50,719 nucleotides of DNA from Synechococcus sp. UW140. Lineage in GTDB: Bacteria; Cyanobacteriota; Cyanobacteriia; PCC-6307; Cyanobiaceae. A program made the translations under genes and the position numbers. The notes beneath the pieces were generated by a model that searched no databases, was not told the origin of the DNA, and was given only the letters and a program-made list of their open reading frames with translations. The DNA is taken from the NCBI GenBank assembly GCA_945875915.1, contig CAMCMT010000017.1, positions 1 through 50,719 on the forward strand, given 5' to 3'. Positions 9,513-18,422 of this stretch are shown here, piece after piece. Within the stretch, counting starts at the first letter, position 1. Every line of letters begins with the position of its first letter.

Positions 9513-9956
9513 TTAAGGCAGGGGTACAAGGGGAGTTGGGGGCAGGAAACTCAGCACCGCCTGGCGCCCCAGCCAGAGGCCTAGGGCTACCATTAAAATG
9601 CCTGCAAGCCGTTCCAGCATCTGGGCGGGGATGAAGCGGGCCAGCCACCGGCCCATGAGTACCCCCACCAGGCTGGAGCAGATCAGGGCCAGGGAGGCCC
9701 CAAGGAACACGATCACGGGCCGGCCCGATTCGGCCGAAAGCAGCAGGGCGGCTAGCTGGGTCTTGTCGCCGAGCTCCGCCAGAAAGACCGTGCTGAAAGT
9801 GGCCAGAAACACCGACGCGTAGGTGCTCTTGTCGGCCTTTGCCTCCGGGGTCGGGCCTGGATCGCTGCTGGCCGAACCCCCGCTTGCCCCAGGCCCGATC
9901 TCGGGGCTGGCCCCGCCGGGAGGTGGGCTGGCGGCGGGCTGGGAATCCATGGCCAT
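9513..9956 (-). CDS. Half-size UPF0016/Gdt1 family cation exchanger, partner of the next gene
   Basis: The 147-residue product has a 45-residue Pro/Ser/Gly-rich N-terminal extension, then the same three-helix unit as its neighbour, with ELGDKTQLA at about residues 60-68. The likeness of the two halves (FLATFSTVFLAELGDKTQ here, VSTFATVFLAELGDKTQ there) shows an ancient duplication. The two genes probably encode the two halves of one manganese/proton exchanger. ATG at 9956 or 9950 are both possible starts. The gene begins 36 bases after the YkgJ-like gene's stop on the same strand. Confidence 0.88.
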   Translation of the reverse strand: MAMDSQPAASPPPGGASPEIGPGASGGSASSDPGPTPEAKADKSTYASVFLATFSTVFLAELGDKTQLAALLLSAESGRPVIVFLGASLALICSSLVGVLMGRWLARFIPAQMLERLAGILMVALGLWLGRQAVLSFLPPTPLVPLP

Positions 9957-9992
9957 GGAGCGGGTTTCGGGCGGACGAGGGACTGGAAAGGT

Positions 9993-10397
9993 TCAGTCGG
10001 GGCAGGGGGAGGGCGGCTGGCGCTGGGCCCACTCGAACCGTCTCAGCACCCTGCCACGGCCGCCGTGTTCGCTGCGGATCTGTTGGCGACAGCAGGCGAT
10101 CGCGAAGTCATTGGCCTCCGCCTCGGCCACCTCAAAAATGCTGGCCAAATTGGTGACGCGGCAAAATCTGGGTCGGCTTTCGTAGATGCGGCAGCGTTGG
10201 CTCCCCGTGTCGTAGTGGCGGCACCAACCATCGGCTCCCACCATCGAGAGGTAAAGCTCCTGCTCCTCGGCGCCTAGGGCCTCGAGGGCTTCTGGCCGTT
10301 CGCCCGGATCGAGCCTGCAGCAGGCGCCGCAACCGTTGATGCACTGCCAGGTCAGCCCCTTGGAAGTCTGGTGCTGGGCCGGGTGATCGGGGTGCAT
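9993..10397 (-). CDS. YkgJ family cysteine-cluster protein
   Basis: The 134-residue product carries the family's putative zinc- or iron-binding cysteines: CINGCGACC near the N-terminus, then WCRHYDTGSQRCRIYESRP, RFCRV and ACC. Such proteins are widespread in cyanobacteria and of unknown function. Two starts are possible: the ATG at 10397 used here and a GTG at 10424 that adds nine residues. It is followed after 36 bases by the paired UPF0016 genes, which invites a link to metal handling, but that is inference. Confidence 0.82.
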   Translation of the reverse strand: MHPDHPAQHQTSKGLTWQCINGCGACCRLDPGERPEALEALGAEEQELYLSMVGADGWCRHYDTGSQRCRIYESRPRFCRVTNLASIFEVAEAEANDFAIACCRQQIRSEHGGRGRVLRRFEWAQRQPPSPCPD

Positions 10398-10551
10398 CCC
10401 TGGATGAAGCGTTCCTTTCTCCACGCTAAACGTCGCCTTAGGCTGTTGGCCGGCCGGGGCGAAGCCTGGCCCACGCCCTTAAACCGTCCTCCGCTACCGG
10501 GGGGGCCATAAATGACGCTTAAATGGGGATTCGCTCCTAGTTCTTTTTTTA

Positions 10552-10830
10552 ATGGCCCCTTCCGGACGCCGCCCCTGCGAGCACCTTGCCGCGATCACGG
10601 AATTGCCGGAGCCGGCCAACCATGTCTGCCAGGACTGTGTGGCCCTCGGCGATAGCTGGGTGCATTTGCGCCTTTGCCTGGACTGCGGCCATATCGGCTG
10701 CTGCGATTCCTCGAAGAATCGCCATGCCACCGCCCACTACCGCCACTCGGGCCATCGGGTAATCCGGGGGATTGAACCGGGCGAGCGCTGGATTTGGTGT
10801 TTTGAGGACGAGCAGGCCATCCAGCTTTGA
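10552..10830 (+). CDS. UBP-type zinc-finger protein
   Basis: A 92-residue protein consisting almost wholly of a UBP-type zinc finger: CEH near residue 9, CQDC, CLDCGHIGCCDSSKNRHATAHY, then HRVIRGIEPGERWIWCF. In eukaryotes this fold binds the free C-terminus of ubiquitin; small stand-alone bacterial versions are common and their ligand is unknown. The ATG at 10552 follows an A/T stretch (seven T and two A) with no Shine-Dalgarno-like sequence. It is divergent from the YkgJ-like gene, with about 150 bases between the starts. Confident on the domain, not on the role. Confidence 0.87.
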   Translation: MAPSGRRPCEHLAAITELPEPANHVCQDCVALGDSWVHLRLCLDCGHIGCCDSSKNRHATAHYRHSGHRVIRGIEPGERWIWCFEDEQAIQL

Positions 10831-10889
10831 GCGGTGGTCTTCAGTCCGGCGGCGGGTGAATCCCATCGGTGGACATCCCTCCGCTTCGG

Positions 10890-10930
10890 AAAAGATCCCC
10901 AGGCAATCCGGGTAGGATTGACTTGGGGAT
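10890..10930 (-). terminator. Rho-independent terminator of the type I secretion operon
   Basis: Read on the minus strand, ATCCCCAAGTCAATCC pairs with GGATTGCCTGGGGAT across a five-base loop and is followed by CTTTT. It lies 18 bases past the hlyD-type gene's stop, so it ends the two-gene secretion operon. Confidence 0.8.
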
Positions 10931-10947
10931 TAGATTGATTTCGTTGA

Positions 10948-12111
10948 TTAAAGTTGCTTCAAGGAATCGGTTTTACTCTTGAACTCACCGAGTAGTAATT
11001 GTAGCCAGGTTACCTTGCGCAACTTTATGTTGGCCGTGAGGGACATGCCGACTTGTAGGGGCAAAGACGTTCCCGATTTCAGCTTTAACTGCTGGGTATT
11101 GAGGGCAATCATGGCTGGGAATCGATAGGTTTTGTGTTGCTCATCCGGGGGCAGGGCATCCGATCCAAAGGATTTCACCGTTCCTTCGACCACGCCGAAG
11201 TCGTTGGAGGGGAAGGAGTCGATGCTGATGTCCACCGACTTGCCCACGCGCACGAAGCCGATGTCCTTGCTTTCGATCTCCACTTTGGCCTGTAGGGCGT
11301 CATAGGGAACGATCTTCATCACAGGCTCACTGCCCTGGGCCACAAAGCCCACCCCCGTGGGCTTCAGATCAAACACCACCCCATCCACTGGGGAGCGGAT
11401 GTCTTGGTAGCGGATGTTGACATCGAGCTCGGTGAGCTTGCTGCGTAGATCAGCCAATTCACCATTGAGCTGTTCCACGGCTTGTTGCAGAATCGCCAGC
11501 TGACGCAGCCGGTCCACCCGGCTCTTGGCGATCTCGCCTTCGACTTCCCGCACCTTGTTGCGCTGTTGCAGGTACTGGAGTTCGGCGGAAGCGCCTACTT
11601 TCTTGAGGATCTCGAGCCGATCGAGAATCTCTTTCTCTAAGCCGAGATTCTGTTTTAGAACGGCCTGCTCGGTTTCGTTGAGGTTGAGGTAGCGGTCGAG
11701 CTCAACCTTCTTGAGGGCTAGCTGCTGTTCCTTGGCGGCGATTGATTGCCGGGTACGGGCCTGGCGATCCAGGCTGGCCTCGTTATCGAGCCGCAGCAAC
11801 ACCTGGCCTTTTATGACCTTTTCACCATCTTTGACAAGCATGTTTTGCAGCACGCCACCCACGGGCATTTGCACGACCTTGACATCGCCGATTGGTTGCA
11901 GTTTCCCGGTTGCGATAAGCACCTCATCGGTTTTAGCAAAGGCCAGCCAGGCCAAAGCCGAGCCTGTGGTGGCGATCAGGGCCCAAGTGATCGCTTTGGC
12001 AAGGAAGTTGGATTGCTGCAACACCATTTCTTCATGGCTGCTTTGCACCCGCCTTTCCAGGGCATTCTGGGCGGCGCGCACGATTGCACCGGGCTTATTA
12101 GCTGGGGACAT
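10948..12111 (-). CDS. HlyD-family periplasmic adaptor of a type I secretion system
   Basis: The 387-residue membrane-fusion protein has one N-terminal membrane helix (about residues 36-58, ITWALIATTGSALAWLAF), a lipoyl-like strand (GVLQNMLVKDGEKVIKGQVLLRLD), a long alpha-helical coiled coil (about residues 110-225) and the second lipoyl half IRSPVDGVVFDLKPTGVGFV, followed by a beta-barrel domain. It links the inner-membrane ABC transporter to an outer-membrane TolC-like channel, which is not in this window. Its ATG at 12111 is directly adjacent to the transporter's stop codon, so the two are co-translated. A strong terminator follows. Confidence 0.93.
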   Translation of the reverse strand: MSPANKPGAIVRAAQNALERRVQSSHEEMVLQQSNFLAKAITWALIATTGSALAWLAFAKTDEVLIATGKLQPIGDVKVVQMPVGGVLQNMLVKDGEKVIKGQVLLRLDNEASLDRQARTRQSIAAKEQQLALKKVELDRYLNLNETEQAVLKQNLGLEKEILDRLEILKKVGASAELQYLQQRNKVREVEGEIAKSRVDRLRQLAILQQAVEQLNGELADLRSKLTELDVNIRYQDIRSPVDGVVFDLKPTGVGFVAQGSEPVMKIVPYDALQAKVEIESKDIGFVRVGKSVDISIDSFPSNDFGVVEGTVKSFGSDALPPDEQHKTYRFPAMIALNTQQLKLKSGTSLPLQVGMSLTANIKLRKVTWLQLLLGEFKSKTDSLKQL

Positions 12112-15081
12112 TTAGGCAACCTCCTGTTGGCAGTAAAGGGCGTAATAGCGGCCGCGGCCTTCCATCAGCTCATCGTGGGTGCCGGTTTCAACGATGGCAC
12201 CTTCATGCATCATCACGATCAGCTCGGCCCGGCGAATGGTGGACAGTCTGTGGGTGATGAAGAACACCGTGCAATGGTCCAGGTTGTCGAGCAGGTTGTC
12301 GCAGACCCGCCGTTCGGTGTCGTAATCAAGGGCGCTGGTGGCCTCATCGAGAATTAGTAGGCGGGGATTGCTGAGCAGGGTGCGGGCGAGGGCAAGCCGC
12401 TGGCGCTGGCCTCCGGAGAGGCCTGCTCCCCGTTCCCCTACCCCACTGCTGTAGCCACTGGGGAGTTCCATAATGAAGTCATGGGCGCAGGCCATTCGGG
12501 CCGCCTCCATGATCGCGTCGCTGCTGGCATCTGGATCGGTGAGGGCGATATTTTCCGACACCGAACCACTAAATAGCAGCGGTTCCTGGGGCACCATGCC
12601 GATCTGACGGCGCAGGGAATAGAGCTCCACCTTGTCGATGTCGTAACCGTCGATGAGGATGCGGCCACTATTGGGGGCATAGAGCCGCGGCAACATCTTG
12701 GTGAGGGTGCTCTTGCCGCTTCCGCTCTGGCCAACGACCCCGACAAAGGTGCCGGCCGGGATGATTAGGTCAATGTGCCGCAGCACCTGGGCCGCCGATG
12801 GATTGAAGGAAAAGCAGAGATCCTCAAATTTCACTTCCCCATGGATCGGGGGCAGGGGAATCTTCTGCTTGTCACTGTCGTCGGACTCTTCGGGGGTATC
12901 CACCACATCGGCGAGCCTTTCAAAGGACACCTTCAGCTCCTGGATGTTTTGCCAAATGCCGGAGAGACGCAGCAGGGGCTGGGTGACATAGCCGGAAATG
13001 ATCCGGAAGGCGATCAGCTGGCCCAGGCTCAACTCGCCATTGAGCACCATCGAGGCGCCCACCCAAAGCACCAGCAGCTGGGAGAGCTTCTGCAACACCT
13101 GGGAGGTTTCGGTGAGGGCCGTGCCCGTGATCGTTTTCTCAAAGGTGCGAGAGATATATTTGCTGTAGAAGTCTTGCCATTTCCAGCGGCTGATCATCTC
13201 CACGTTCTGGGCCTTCACCGTTTGGATGCCGGTCAGCACTTCAACGAGGTGGCTTTGGGTATTGGCATTCTCTTGGGCGGCATCCCGATATTGACGCCTA
13301 AACAGGGGCGCTCCGATGATAGTAAGGCCGATTTGGATGGGCAACACACTCAGGGCAATAGCCGTGAGCACCAAGCTATAGAACACCATCACGACGATGT
13401 AAATCACCGAGAAGGCCGTATCCAGCAAGGTGGTCAGGGCCTGGCCGGTGAGGAAGCTGCGGATCTTTTCGAGTTCGGCGATGCGGGTGCCCAGTTCCCC
13501 TACCGGCCGGCGATCGAAGTAGCTGAGCGGTAAGCGCAGCAGGTGGTCGATCACCTCTGAACCCAGCCGCAGGTCGATGCGATTGGTGGTTTCGGTAAAC
13601 AGGAAGGTGCGCAGCGCGCCGATGACGCCCTCCATCAGGGTGACAACGACTAGGGCAAAGCCGAGCACCTGCAGGGTGTCGAGGCTGCGCTGGTTGATCA
13701 CCTTATCGATGATCACCTGAATCAGCAGGGGGTTGGCCAGGCTGAACAGCTGCACCACAAACGAGGCGATCAACACCTGGGTGAGCACGCCGCGATAGCG
13801 CTTCAGGGCCGGCCAGAACCAGCTGAAGTTGAAGCGTTGTTCCTGGCTGCTGTTGCTGCGCTCCAGCAGCAGTAATTCAATCCCTTCCGGGAAGGCCTCC
13901 TCAATCTGTTGGGGGGGAAGTTCGATCCAGCCCTGCCGCGGAGAGGCCAGTAACAGGCCGCGGGCATTGGAGCTGCGCACCACGGCAAATCCCCCCTGCC
14001 AGGGGATCAGGGCTGGGGTTTGCAGCCGGGTTCCCTGGTTGGCGGGCACCTTGACGCCACTGACATGCAAGCCCATCAGGGCGGCGATATTGCCACAAAG
14101 TTGCAGGTCGGGGGTCTGGCCACGGCGCAGGGCATCGCGCAGGATCTTGTCGATCGCATCGCGACGGAAGGGCAGCTTCAGTTCGGCGGCCAGCATCTGG
14201 AAGCAAGCCAGGGTTTCCTCCAGGGGGCCAGTCCCCCGCAGCAGGGTGAAACTGGGCCGATCCCGCTGACCCAGTTCCAGGCCGGAAGCCAGGGGTGGTA
14301 GCGCCACGGCTTCGGCGTAGGTTGCAGGCTCCTCGTTGCCAGTGTTGGCGGTGGCCAGCCCAGTCGGGCCGTTGCCATCGCGGCCAGGGGGCAGGCCGGC
14401 AACCGCGTCAAATAGATCTGCGGGCAGGGCGATCAGGCGGGGCGGCAGGGGCGGCAGGCTCGTGGGCACCCCACCGGCTGGATTGAGCCGGGCGCCCAAC
14501 GGGTGGGATTCGATGTTGTGGCTGGCCACCAGCAGCAGCATCCCTGGGGGGAGCTCGGCCAGGCCGGCCTGGGTGGCTGGCACCAGGCGAGCCACCTCCC
14601 GGGCCCTGGCCAGCAGGTTGGGCAGGGAGGCCGAACCCTGGGGGTGGCGCTCCAGCTGGAGGGCAAGCAGGGCGACTAATTCGGCGCTGAACAGGTGGTC
14701 GGCGCACCAGGCGGCAAATCCCTGCTCGTTCTGAAGCAGCTCCAGCACCAGGGCATCCGGCAGCGCGATCACCTCAACCCCAAGGGAGGCGCTCACCTCT
14801 TCGCAGGGCGAGGCCCGCAGCAGGGAGGCCAGGCCCACTAGCTCACCGGGTCCCAACTTGGTGACCGTGCGCAGGCGCCCGTCGGTGCGCGCCAGGAGCC
14901 GGGCCTCACCGGACACGATGAGCAGCAACTCGCTGGGGATGAGGGCCCCGCTGCTGAGCAGCTGGCCGGGACCATAGCTGCGCTGGCTGCTGCCCTCCTG
15001 CAGGCGCCGCTGGGCGGGGGCCGAGAGGGCGACAAAGGCGGGATGGTCCCTGAGGAGGGGATGGAAGGCGGCCTGGGTCAT
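12112..15081 (-). CDS. Type I secretion ABC transporter with N-terminal cyclic-nucleotide-binding-like domain
   Basis: The 989-residue protein has four parts. Residues 10-130 look like a Crp-type cNMP-binding domain (LLLIVSGEARLLARTDG, LGPGELVGLASLL). A variable linker follows. Residues about 300-420 resemble the C39-like domain of HlyB transporters but show no catalytic Cys/His pair. Residues about 435-720 are the membrane domain. The ATPase ends the protein, with Walker A GQSGSGKST, signature LSGGQRQR, Walker B LLILDEATSALD and the H-loop FFITHRLST. It probably exports a protein substrate together with the adjacent HlyD protein. The cNMP-like domain may sense a ligand or the substrate. No substrate gene was recognised upstream. 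Confidence 0.92.
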   Translation of the reverse strand: MTQAAFHPLLRDHPAFVALSAPAQRRLQEGSSQRSYGPGQLLSSGALIPSELLLIVSGEARLLARTDGRLRTVTKLGPGELVGLASLLRASPCEEVSASLGVEVIALPDALVLELLQNEQGFAAWCADHLFSAELVALLALQLERHPQGSASLPNLLARAREVARLVPATQAGLAELPPGMLLLVASHNIESHPLGARLNPAGGVPTSLPPLPPRLIALPADLFDAVAGLPPGRDGNGPTGLATANTGNEEPATYAEAVALPPLASGLELGQRDRPSFTLLRGTGPLEETLACFQMLAAELKLPFRRDAIDKILRDALRRGQTPDLQLCGNIAALMGLHVSGVKVPANQGTRLQTPALIPWQGGFAVVRSSNARGLLLASPRQGWIELPPQQIEEAFPEGIELLLLERSNSSQEQRFNFSWFWPALKRYRGVLTQVLIASFVVQLFSLANPLLIQVIIDKVINQRSLDTLQVLGFALVVVTLMEGVIGALRTFLFTETTNRIDLRLGSEVIDHLLRLPLSYFDRRPVGELGTRIAELEKIRSFLTGQALTTLLDTAFSVIYIVVMVFYSLVLTAIALSVLPIQIGLTIIGAPLFRRQYRDAAQENANTQSHLVEVLTGIQTVKAQNVEMISRWKWQDFYSKYISRTFEKTITGTALTETSQVLQKLSQLLVLWVGASMVLNGELSLGQLIAFRIISGYVTQPLLRLSGIWQNIQELKVSFERLADVVDTPEESDDSDKQKIPLPPIHGEVKFEDLCFSFNPSAAQVLRHIDLIIPAGTFVGVVGQSGSGKSTLTKMLPRLYAPNSGRILIDGYDIDKVELYSLRRQIGMVPQEPLLFSGSVSENIALTDPDASSDAIMEAARMACAHDFIMELPSGYSSGVGERGAGLSGGQRQRLALARTLLSNPRLLILDEATSALDYDTERRVCDNLLDNLDHCTVFFITHRLSTIRRAELIVMMHEGAIVETGTHDELMEGRGRYYALYCQQEVA

Positions 15082-16227
15082 GACATGGGTAGGGGAGCTT
15101 GCGGAGTCGCCTTCAGGGCTGGAGCTGGAAGCGAATTGCGGCAGAGCCAGGGTCGGAACAGGGTGAGAGAGGGAAGTGGGGCTGGATCGACGCGCTAACT
15201 AGGGGCCATCAAGGCCCTGGCCGGGTCCTTGCGAGATTAGAGTAATGGTGAGGCAAGTTAGTCATCAGAGGGATTGAATTCCTGTGGCGGAGTGCTAAGT
15301 GAATTGTTCTTTTGAATAGCTGTCTACCACGAATTGGGTCAATAGGACTAGGGTTATGTCCGTCAACCGGACTTCAGTAAGCCTGCTGCGAGGGGTGGTG
15401 TTACACACCAGTTTACTGCAACATCAGGTCATTTTAACCAGGTGTCAGCTTGGGCCACCCTTGGTGCCACACCAGGTGGTCAGTCGGAGCATGGGGTGCT
15501 ACCCGAATCGATGGCCCCAGCAGGGCCGCTCCCCGCTCAAGGGGCGCCGAGCCCCCAGATCTCTCGGGATCACTGGGAAGATCGCAGCTTTAACGGCCGT
15601 CTGATCGGTTATCAGGACCTGGAGCTGGCCGATGGGGTGAGGCTTGATTGGCGGTAGCCGCTCGATGAGCTACCGGCTGATCAGCAAAGGGCTCCTCCTG
15701 TCGCGGCGACGCGATCGCTACGGCGGCCTGTTCTTGGCCGCGTTGGCGCCAGCGGATGGGGACCATCCTGGGTTTAACCAAACCTGCCGGGGGCAAGAGT
15801 CAAGACTTGGGCTGTCTCCGGGGGGGGGTCTATGCAGGGGCTAAGTCTGCTTGCTTGGATCCCTGCGTGATAACTTTGGCGGGGCTCTGTTTTATGCTGG
15901 CCACTGCGATGGTCTGAATTCCTGGTCCAATTCCTGCTCGAGGTGAGCCCCGTAGCTGAAATGGTTTAGCTCGTTTCAACACTTCTGGCGGTCTTGAGTC
16001 GCCGGGCCTCGATTAGTGTCTCACCAGGCGATTGCGCCCAGCGGATCTATCCCTCCTTGCCGATGATCCCTGCCGGCTGGCCCCCTTTACTTGCCGGGAG
16101 AGGCCTTTCGTTGCCAGATCAACAAGCCCCACGGTCTGGTGATCTTCGCCCAGGTGGAGCGCTTCGTCGCCCAGGTTCTGGTGCGACAGGTTTAGGTACC
16201 CCCCTATCGGGCAGCTCGGCCGCAGCT
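15082..16227. other. About 1.1 kb without a recognisable gene, upstream of the secretion operon
   Basis: Only short, poorly coding-like open frames are present. Two stretches look like decayed protein-coding DNA on the plus strand: one ending in a TAG near 16195, reading KPHGLVIFAQVERF close to its end, and one near 15870-15950 reading DNFGGALFYAGHCDG. Neither has a convincing start codon. The 71-codon frame 15442-15657 has an unremarkable composition. The region must hold the promoter of the secretion operon, but I could not pick a clear -35/-10 pair. It looks like a degraded segment. Confidence 0.5.
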
Positions 16228-16914
16228 TCAGGGGCTGGGGGGTTTGTGCCAGAGGCCCAGCCATTCGTTTTCCCGCGGTTGCTGTTGACGGCCCGTGGCC
16301 CCGTTAGGGACCGCTTGCCAGAGCGCCTGGATAAAGCCCGCTTCGGCCAGCGCGCCGGCGAGCTCGCCGGGATCACTGCCGTAGGGAGGGCCGGCGGGAC
16401 GGCCATGGCACCAGAACAGCCCCAGCAACCAGCCCCCCGGGACCAGCAGTTCCGCCACGATTCGTAGATAGGCCGGCCGTTGCTGGGGCTCGATCGCGCA
16501 GTAGCAGGTGTGCTCTACCACCCCCTGGAGGCTGGCGGCACCCAGACCCGCGGCGGCCAGGGCCTGGCCATCAAATAGGTTCGCCTGCAGCCAAACTAGG
16601 TTCGCGCCCGGGGGGGCGGCCAACTGGCGGGCGGCGGCGATCGCCTCAGCGCTGAAATCCAAGCCCACCACCGCAAACCCCAGCTGGGCCAGCAACCGCG
16701 CCTCGTGGCCCCGGCCGCAGCCGGGCACGAGCACCCGGCCGGGCGGTTGGGGTGCCAGGGGATGGCAGCTGAAGAACTCCTGCAGGGGCGGAGCCGGCTG
16801 GCCCAGTTCCCAGCCGTCGCGGCCCTCCAGGTACCGCTGATCCCAAAACAGGGCTGAGGCCGGCGTCGCCCCGGCGTCCTCGTGCAGCACCTTGGGCTCA
16901 GGATCGGGCACCAT
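16228..16914 (-). CDS. TPMT-like SAM-dependent methyltransferase
   Basis: The 228-residue protein matches the thiopurine S-methyltransferase family: FWDQRYLEGRDGWELGQPAP at the N-terminus is the family signature, VLVPGCGRGHEARLLA is the SAM-binding loop I, and VVGLDFSAEAI is motif II. Bacterial members methylate small thiol-, halide-, selenium- or tellurium-type substrates; the substrate here is unknown. The ATG at 16914 is only 25 bases from the divergent start of the next gene, so its promoter must lie within that gene. The end carries ENEWLGLWHKP. Family assignment is firm, substrate is not. Confidence 0.88.
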   Translation of the reverse strand: MVPDPEPKVLHEDAGATPASALFWDQRYLEGRDGWELGQPAPPLQEFFSCHPLAPQPPGRVLVPGCGRGHEARLLAQLGFAVVGLDFSAEAIAAARQLAAPPGANLVWLQANLFDGQALAAAGLGAASLQGVVEHTCYCAIEPQQRPAYLRIVAELLVPGGWLLGLFWCHGRPAGPPYGSDPGELAGALAEAGFIQALWQAVPNGATGRQQQPRENEWLGLWHKPPSP

Positions 16915-16939
16915 AACGTTCGCCCCTTCGCCCTTCACC

Positions 16940-17164
16940 ATGACAGGCAACCTGACTGCGATTGGCTTCATTGCTAGTTGGGTGCTGGCCTGGGGCATCG
17001 GCGGCTCCCTGATAGATGCCGGCTTGATCGAAGCCGGGGTCTATTCGCTCGAAACCGGCCAGACGGGCACCCTGGCTACCTTCGGCGGCTGGACGATCCT
17101 CTGGGCCGGCTTCGGTGTGTGGCTCTACGGCCGTGCCACCCGCCCGGCCCCCCCAAAGGTTTGA
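16940..17164 (+). CDS. Small two-helix membrane protein, conserved-hypothetical type
   Basis: The 74-residue product has two hydrophobic segments (about residues 5-26 and 42-60) joined by a short Gly/Glu-rich loop, and a basic-proline tail. No family is recognised with certainty. The ATG at 16940 is preferred over an upstream ATG at 16892 because that one would overlap the divergent methyltransferase and adds residues unlike a membrane-protein start. With 25 bases between the two divergent starts, a promoter in front of this gene must overlap the neighbour's coding sequence. Confidence 0.6.
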   Translation: MTGNLTAIGFIASWVLAWGIGGSLIDAGLIEAGVYSLETGQTGTLATFGGWTILWAGFGVWLYGRATRPAPPKV

Positions 17165-17257
17165 GCTGCTGATCCACCGTGGTGTTAGGGCCAGCTTGAT
17201 TTCCTTGACAGGGATATTTTTGGGCCTGAGCGGTTGTTGATCTTCCCTTAGCTGCTT

Positions 17258-18409
17258 TTGGCAAAACGTCATTCCATTCAACGCTTGCTTCCCCAGACCG
17301 CCGGGATCACCGCTGGGTTGGTTGGTTGCCTGCTGCTGCTGCAATCCGGTCCGGCCCAACCCCCTCTAGCGGCCCCAGGGCCCGCCGGCTCCCCCCCAGG
17401 CCCGGCGGCCGGGGTCAGCGCGCTTGAGCCTCACGACCAGTCCCCAGGCGGCCGCATCCTGGATCTGGCCCCCCGCCAGCAATGGAACGCCAATTTCGGC
17501 TACTGCGGCGAGAGCTCCTTCATCGTGGCGGGCCTGTCTTTCGGCCAGTACCTGTCCCAATACGAGGCTCGGGCGGTGGCCTCAGCTTCGGCCAGTCAGA
17601 GCGCTGAGGGCAGCCAGCTACTGCTGGGTGTCAACGACGGAGCCTTCGCGGCCCGCAGCCACTTAGAGGTCAGCCGCTGGTCTGGCGGCACCGTCGCCGA
17701 GTTCCTGGCCTGGATCCGGGGCCATGTCCTCCAGAGCCACCCGGTGATCATCGGGCTCTACGCCAACCAACGGCGCTTTTATGGCCGGCGCGATCCCCAG
17801 GCCGGTTCCCCGGAGTACGACCACATCGTGTCGGTTCTAGGCGTGCTGCCTGGGGCCCAAACCCGCGCTGCCGCTGGCCCTGGCGGGCCCGATTGGGAGC
17901 TGCTGTTCAGCGACCACGGCCTCCTCGATGCGGACCTGGCGGGCAACAGCACCTACCGCTTCCAGGTGCCCTTCAGCAGCTTTGCCCGAACGCGCTCCCA
18001 GGCCAACCAGGAGCAGGCCCCCTTTTATTCGTTGCCTGAGGGCACGCCTGCCTACGGCGTCGCCGTGCTGGGCGTGAAGGATCGGAGCCGGGACACCCTG
18101 CCGGTGCACATAAGCCCCAGCAGCAGCTCCGAAATCCCTGAAATCGCCAACGGCTCCAGCCTGCGGCCGGCCGGCCGCCCCCTGGAGCTGACGATCACCG
18201 TGACCGGCCTGCGGCCCGCTCAGCCCTACCGCCTCTATCGCTACGACTCCCTGGTGGCGATCCCGGAGGGCAATTTCAATGCCCATGCCGATGCTGCCGC
18301 CAGGCAATGGAGCCTCTCGATCCCCAGCGGCACCAGCATCAGCCTCACGGACACGATCCGATCCGATGCCGTGGCGGCCTACCGGGCCGTGCCGCTTTCG
18401 GCCCCCTGA
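17258..18409 (+). CDS. Exported protein with a C39/papain-like cysteine-protease core
   Basis: The 383-residue product starts at a TTG (17258); no ATG precedes the hydrophobic signal segment (about residues 12-33, rich in Leu). The core begins with NANFGYCGESSFIVAGLSFG, in which YCGE looks like the catalytic-cysteine helix of C39/papain-like folds, and continues with SPEYDHIVSVLGV, a likely catalytic His, and LLFSDHG. The C-terminal third resembles a beta-sandwich (LELTITVTGLRPAQPYRLYRYD). It is probably secreted to the periplasm or outside. It may be a peptidase, transglutaminase-like enzyme or inactive relative; none is proven. It ends 75 bases before a convergent gene. Confidence 0.65.
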   Translation: MAKRHSIQRLLPQTAGITAGLVGCLLLLQSGPAQPPLAAPGPAGSPPGPAAGVSALEPHDQSPGGRILDLAPRQQWNANFGYCGESSFIVAGLSFGQYLSQYEARAVASASASQSAEGSQLLLGVNDGAFAARSHLEVSRWSGGTVAEFLAWIRGHVLQSHPVIIGLYANQRRFYGRRDPQAGSPEYDHIVSVLGVLPGAQTRAAAGPGGPDWELLFSDHGLLDADLAGNSTYRFQVPFSSFARTRSQANQEQAPFYSLPEGTPAYGVAVLGVKDRSRDTLPVHISPSSSSEIPEIANGSSLRPAGRPLELTITVTGLRPAQPYRLYRYDSLVAIPEGNFNAHADAAARQWSLSIPSGTSISLTDTIRSDAVAAYRAVPLSAP

Positions 18410-18422
18410 AGCCAGCCCCATA

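Noticed and set aside
15356-15844. Short plus-strand frames upstream of the secretion operon as leader-peptide or bacteriocin substrates
   Set aside because: No double-glycine leader, no Cys/Gly-rich core and no ribosome-binding site were found.
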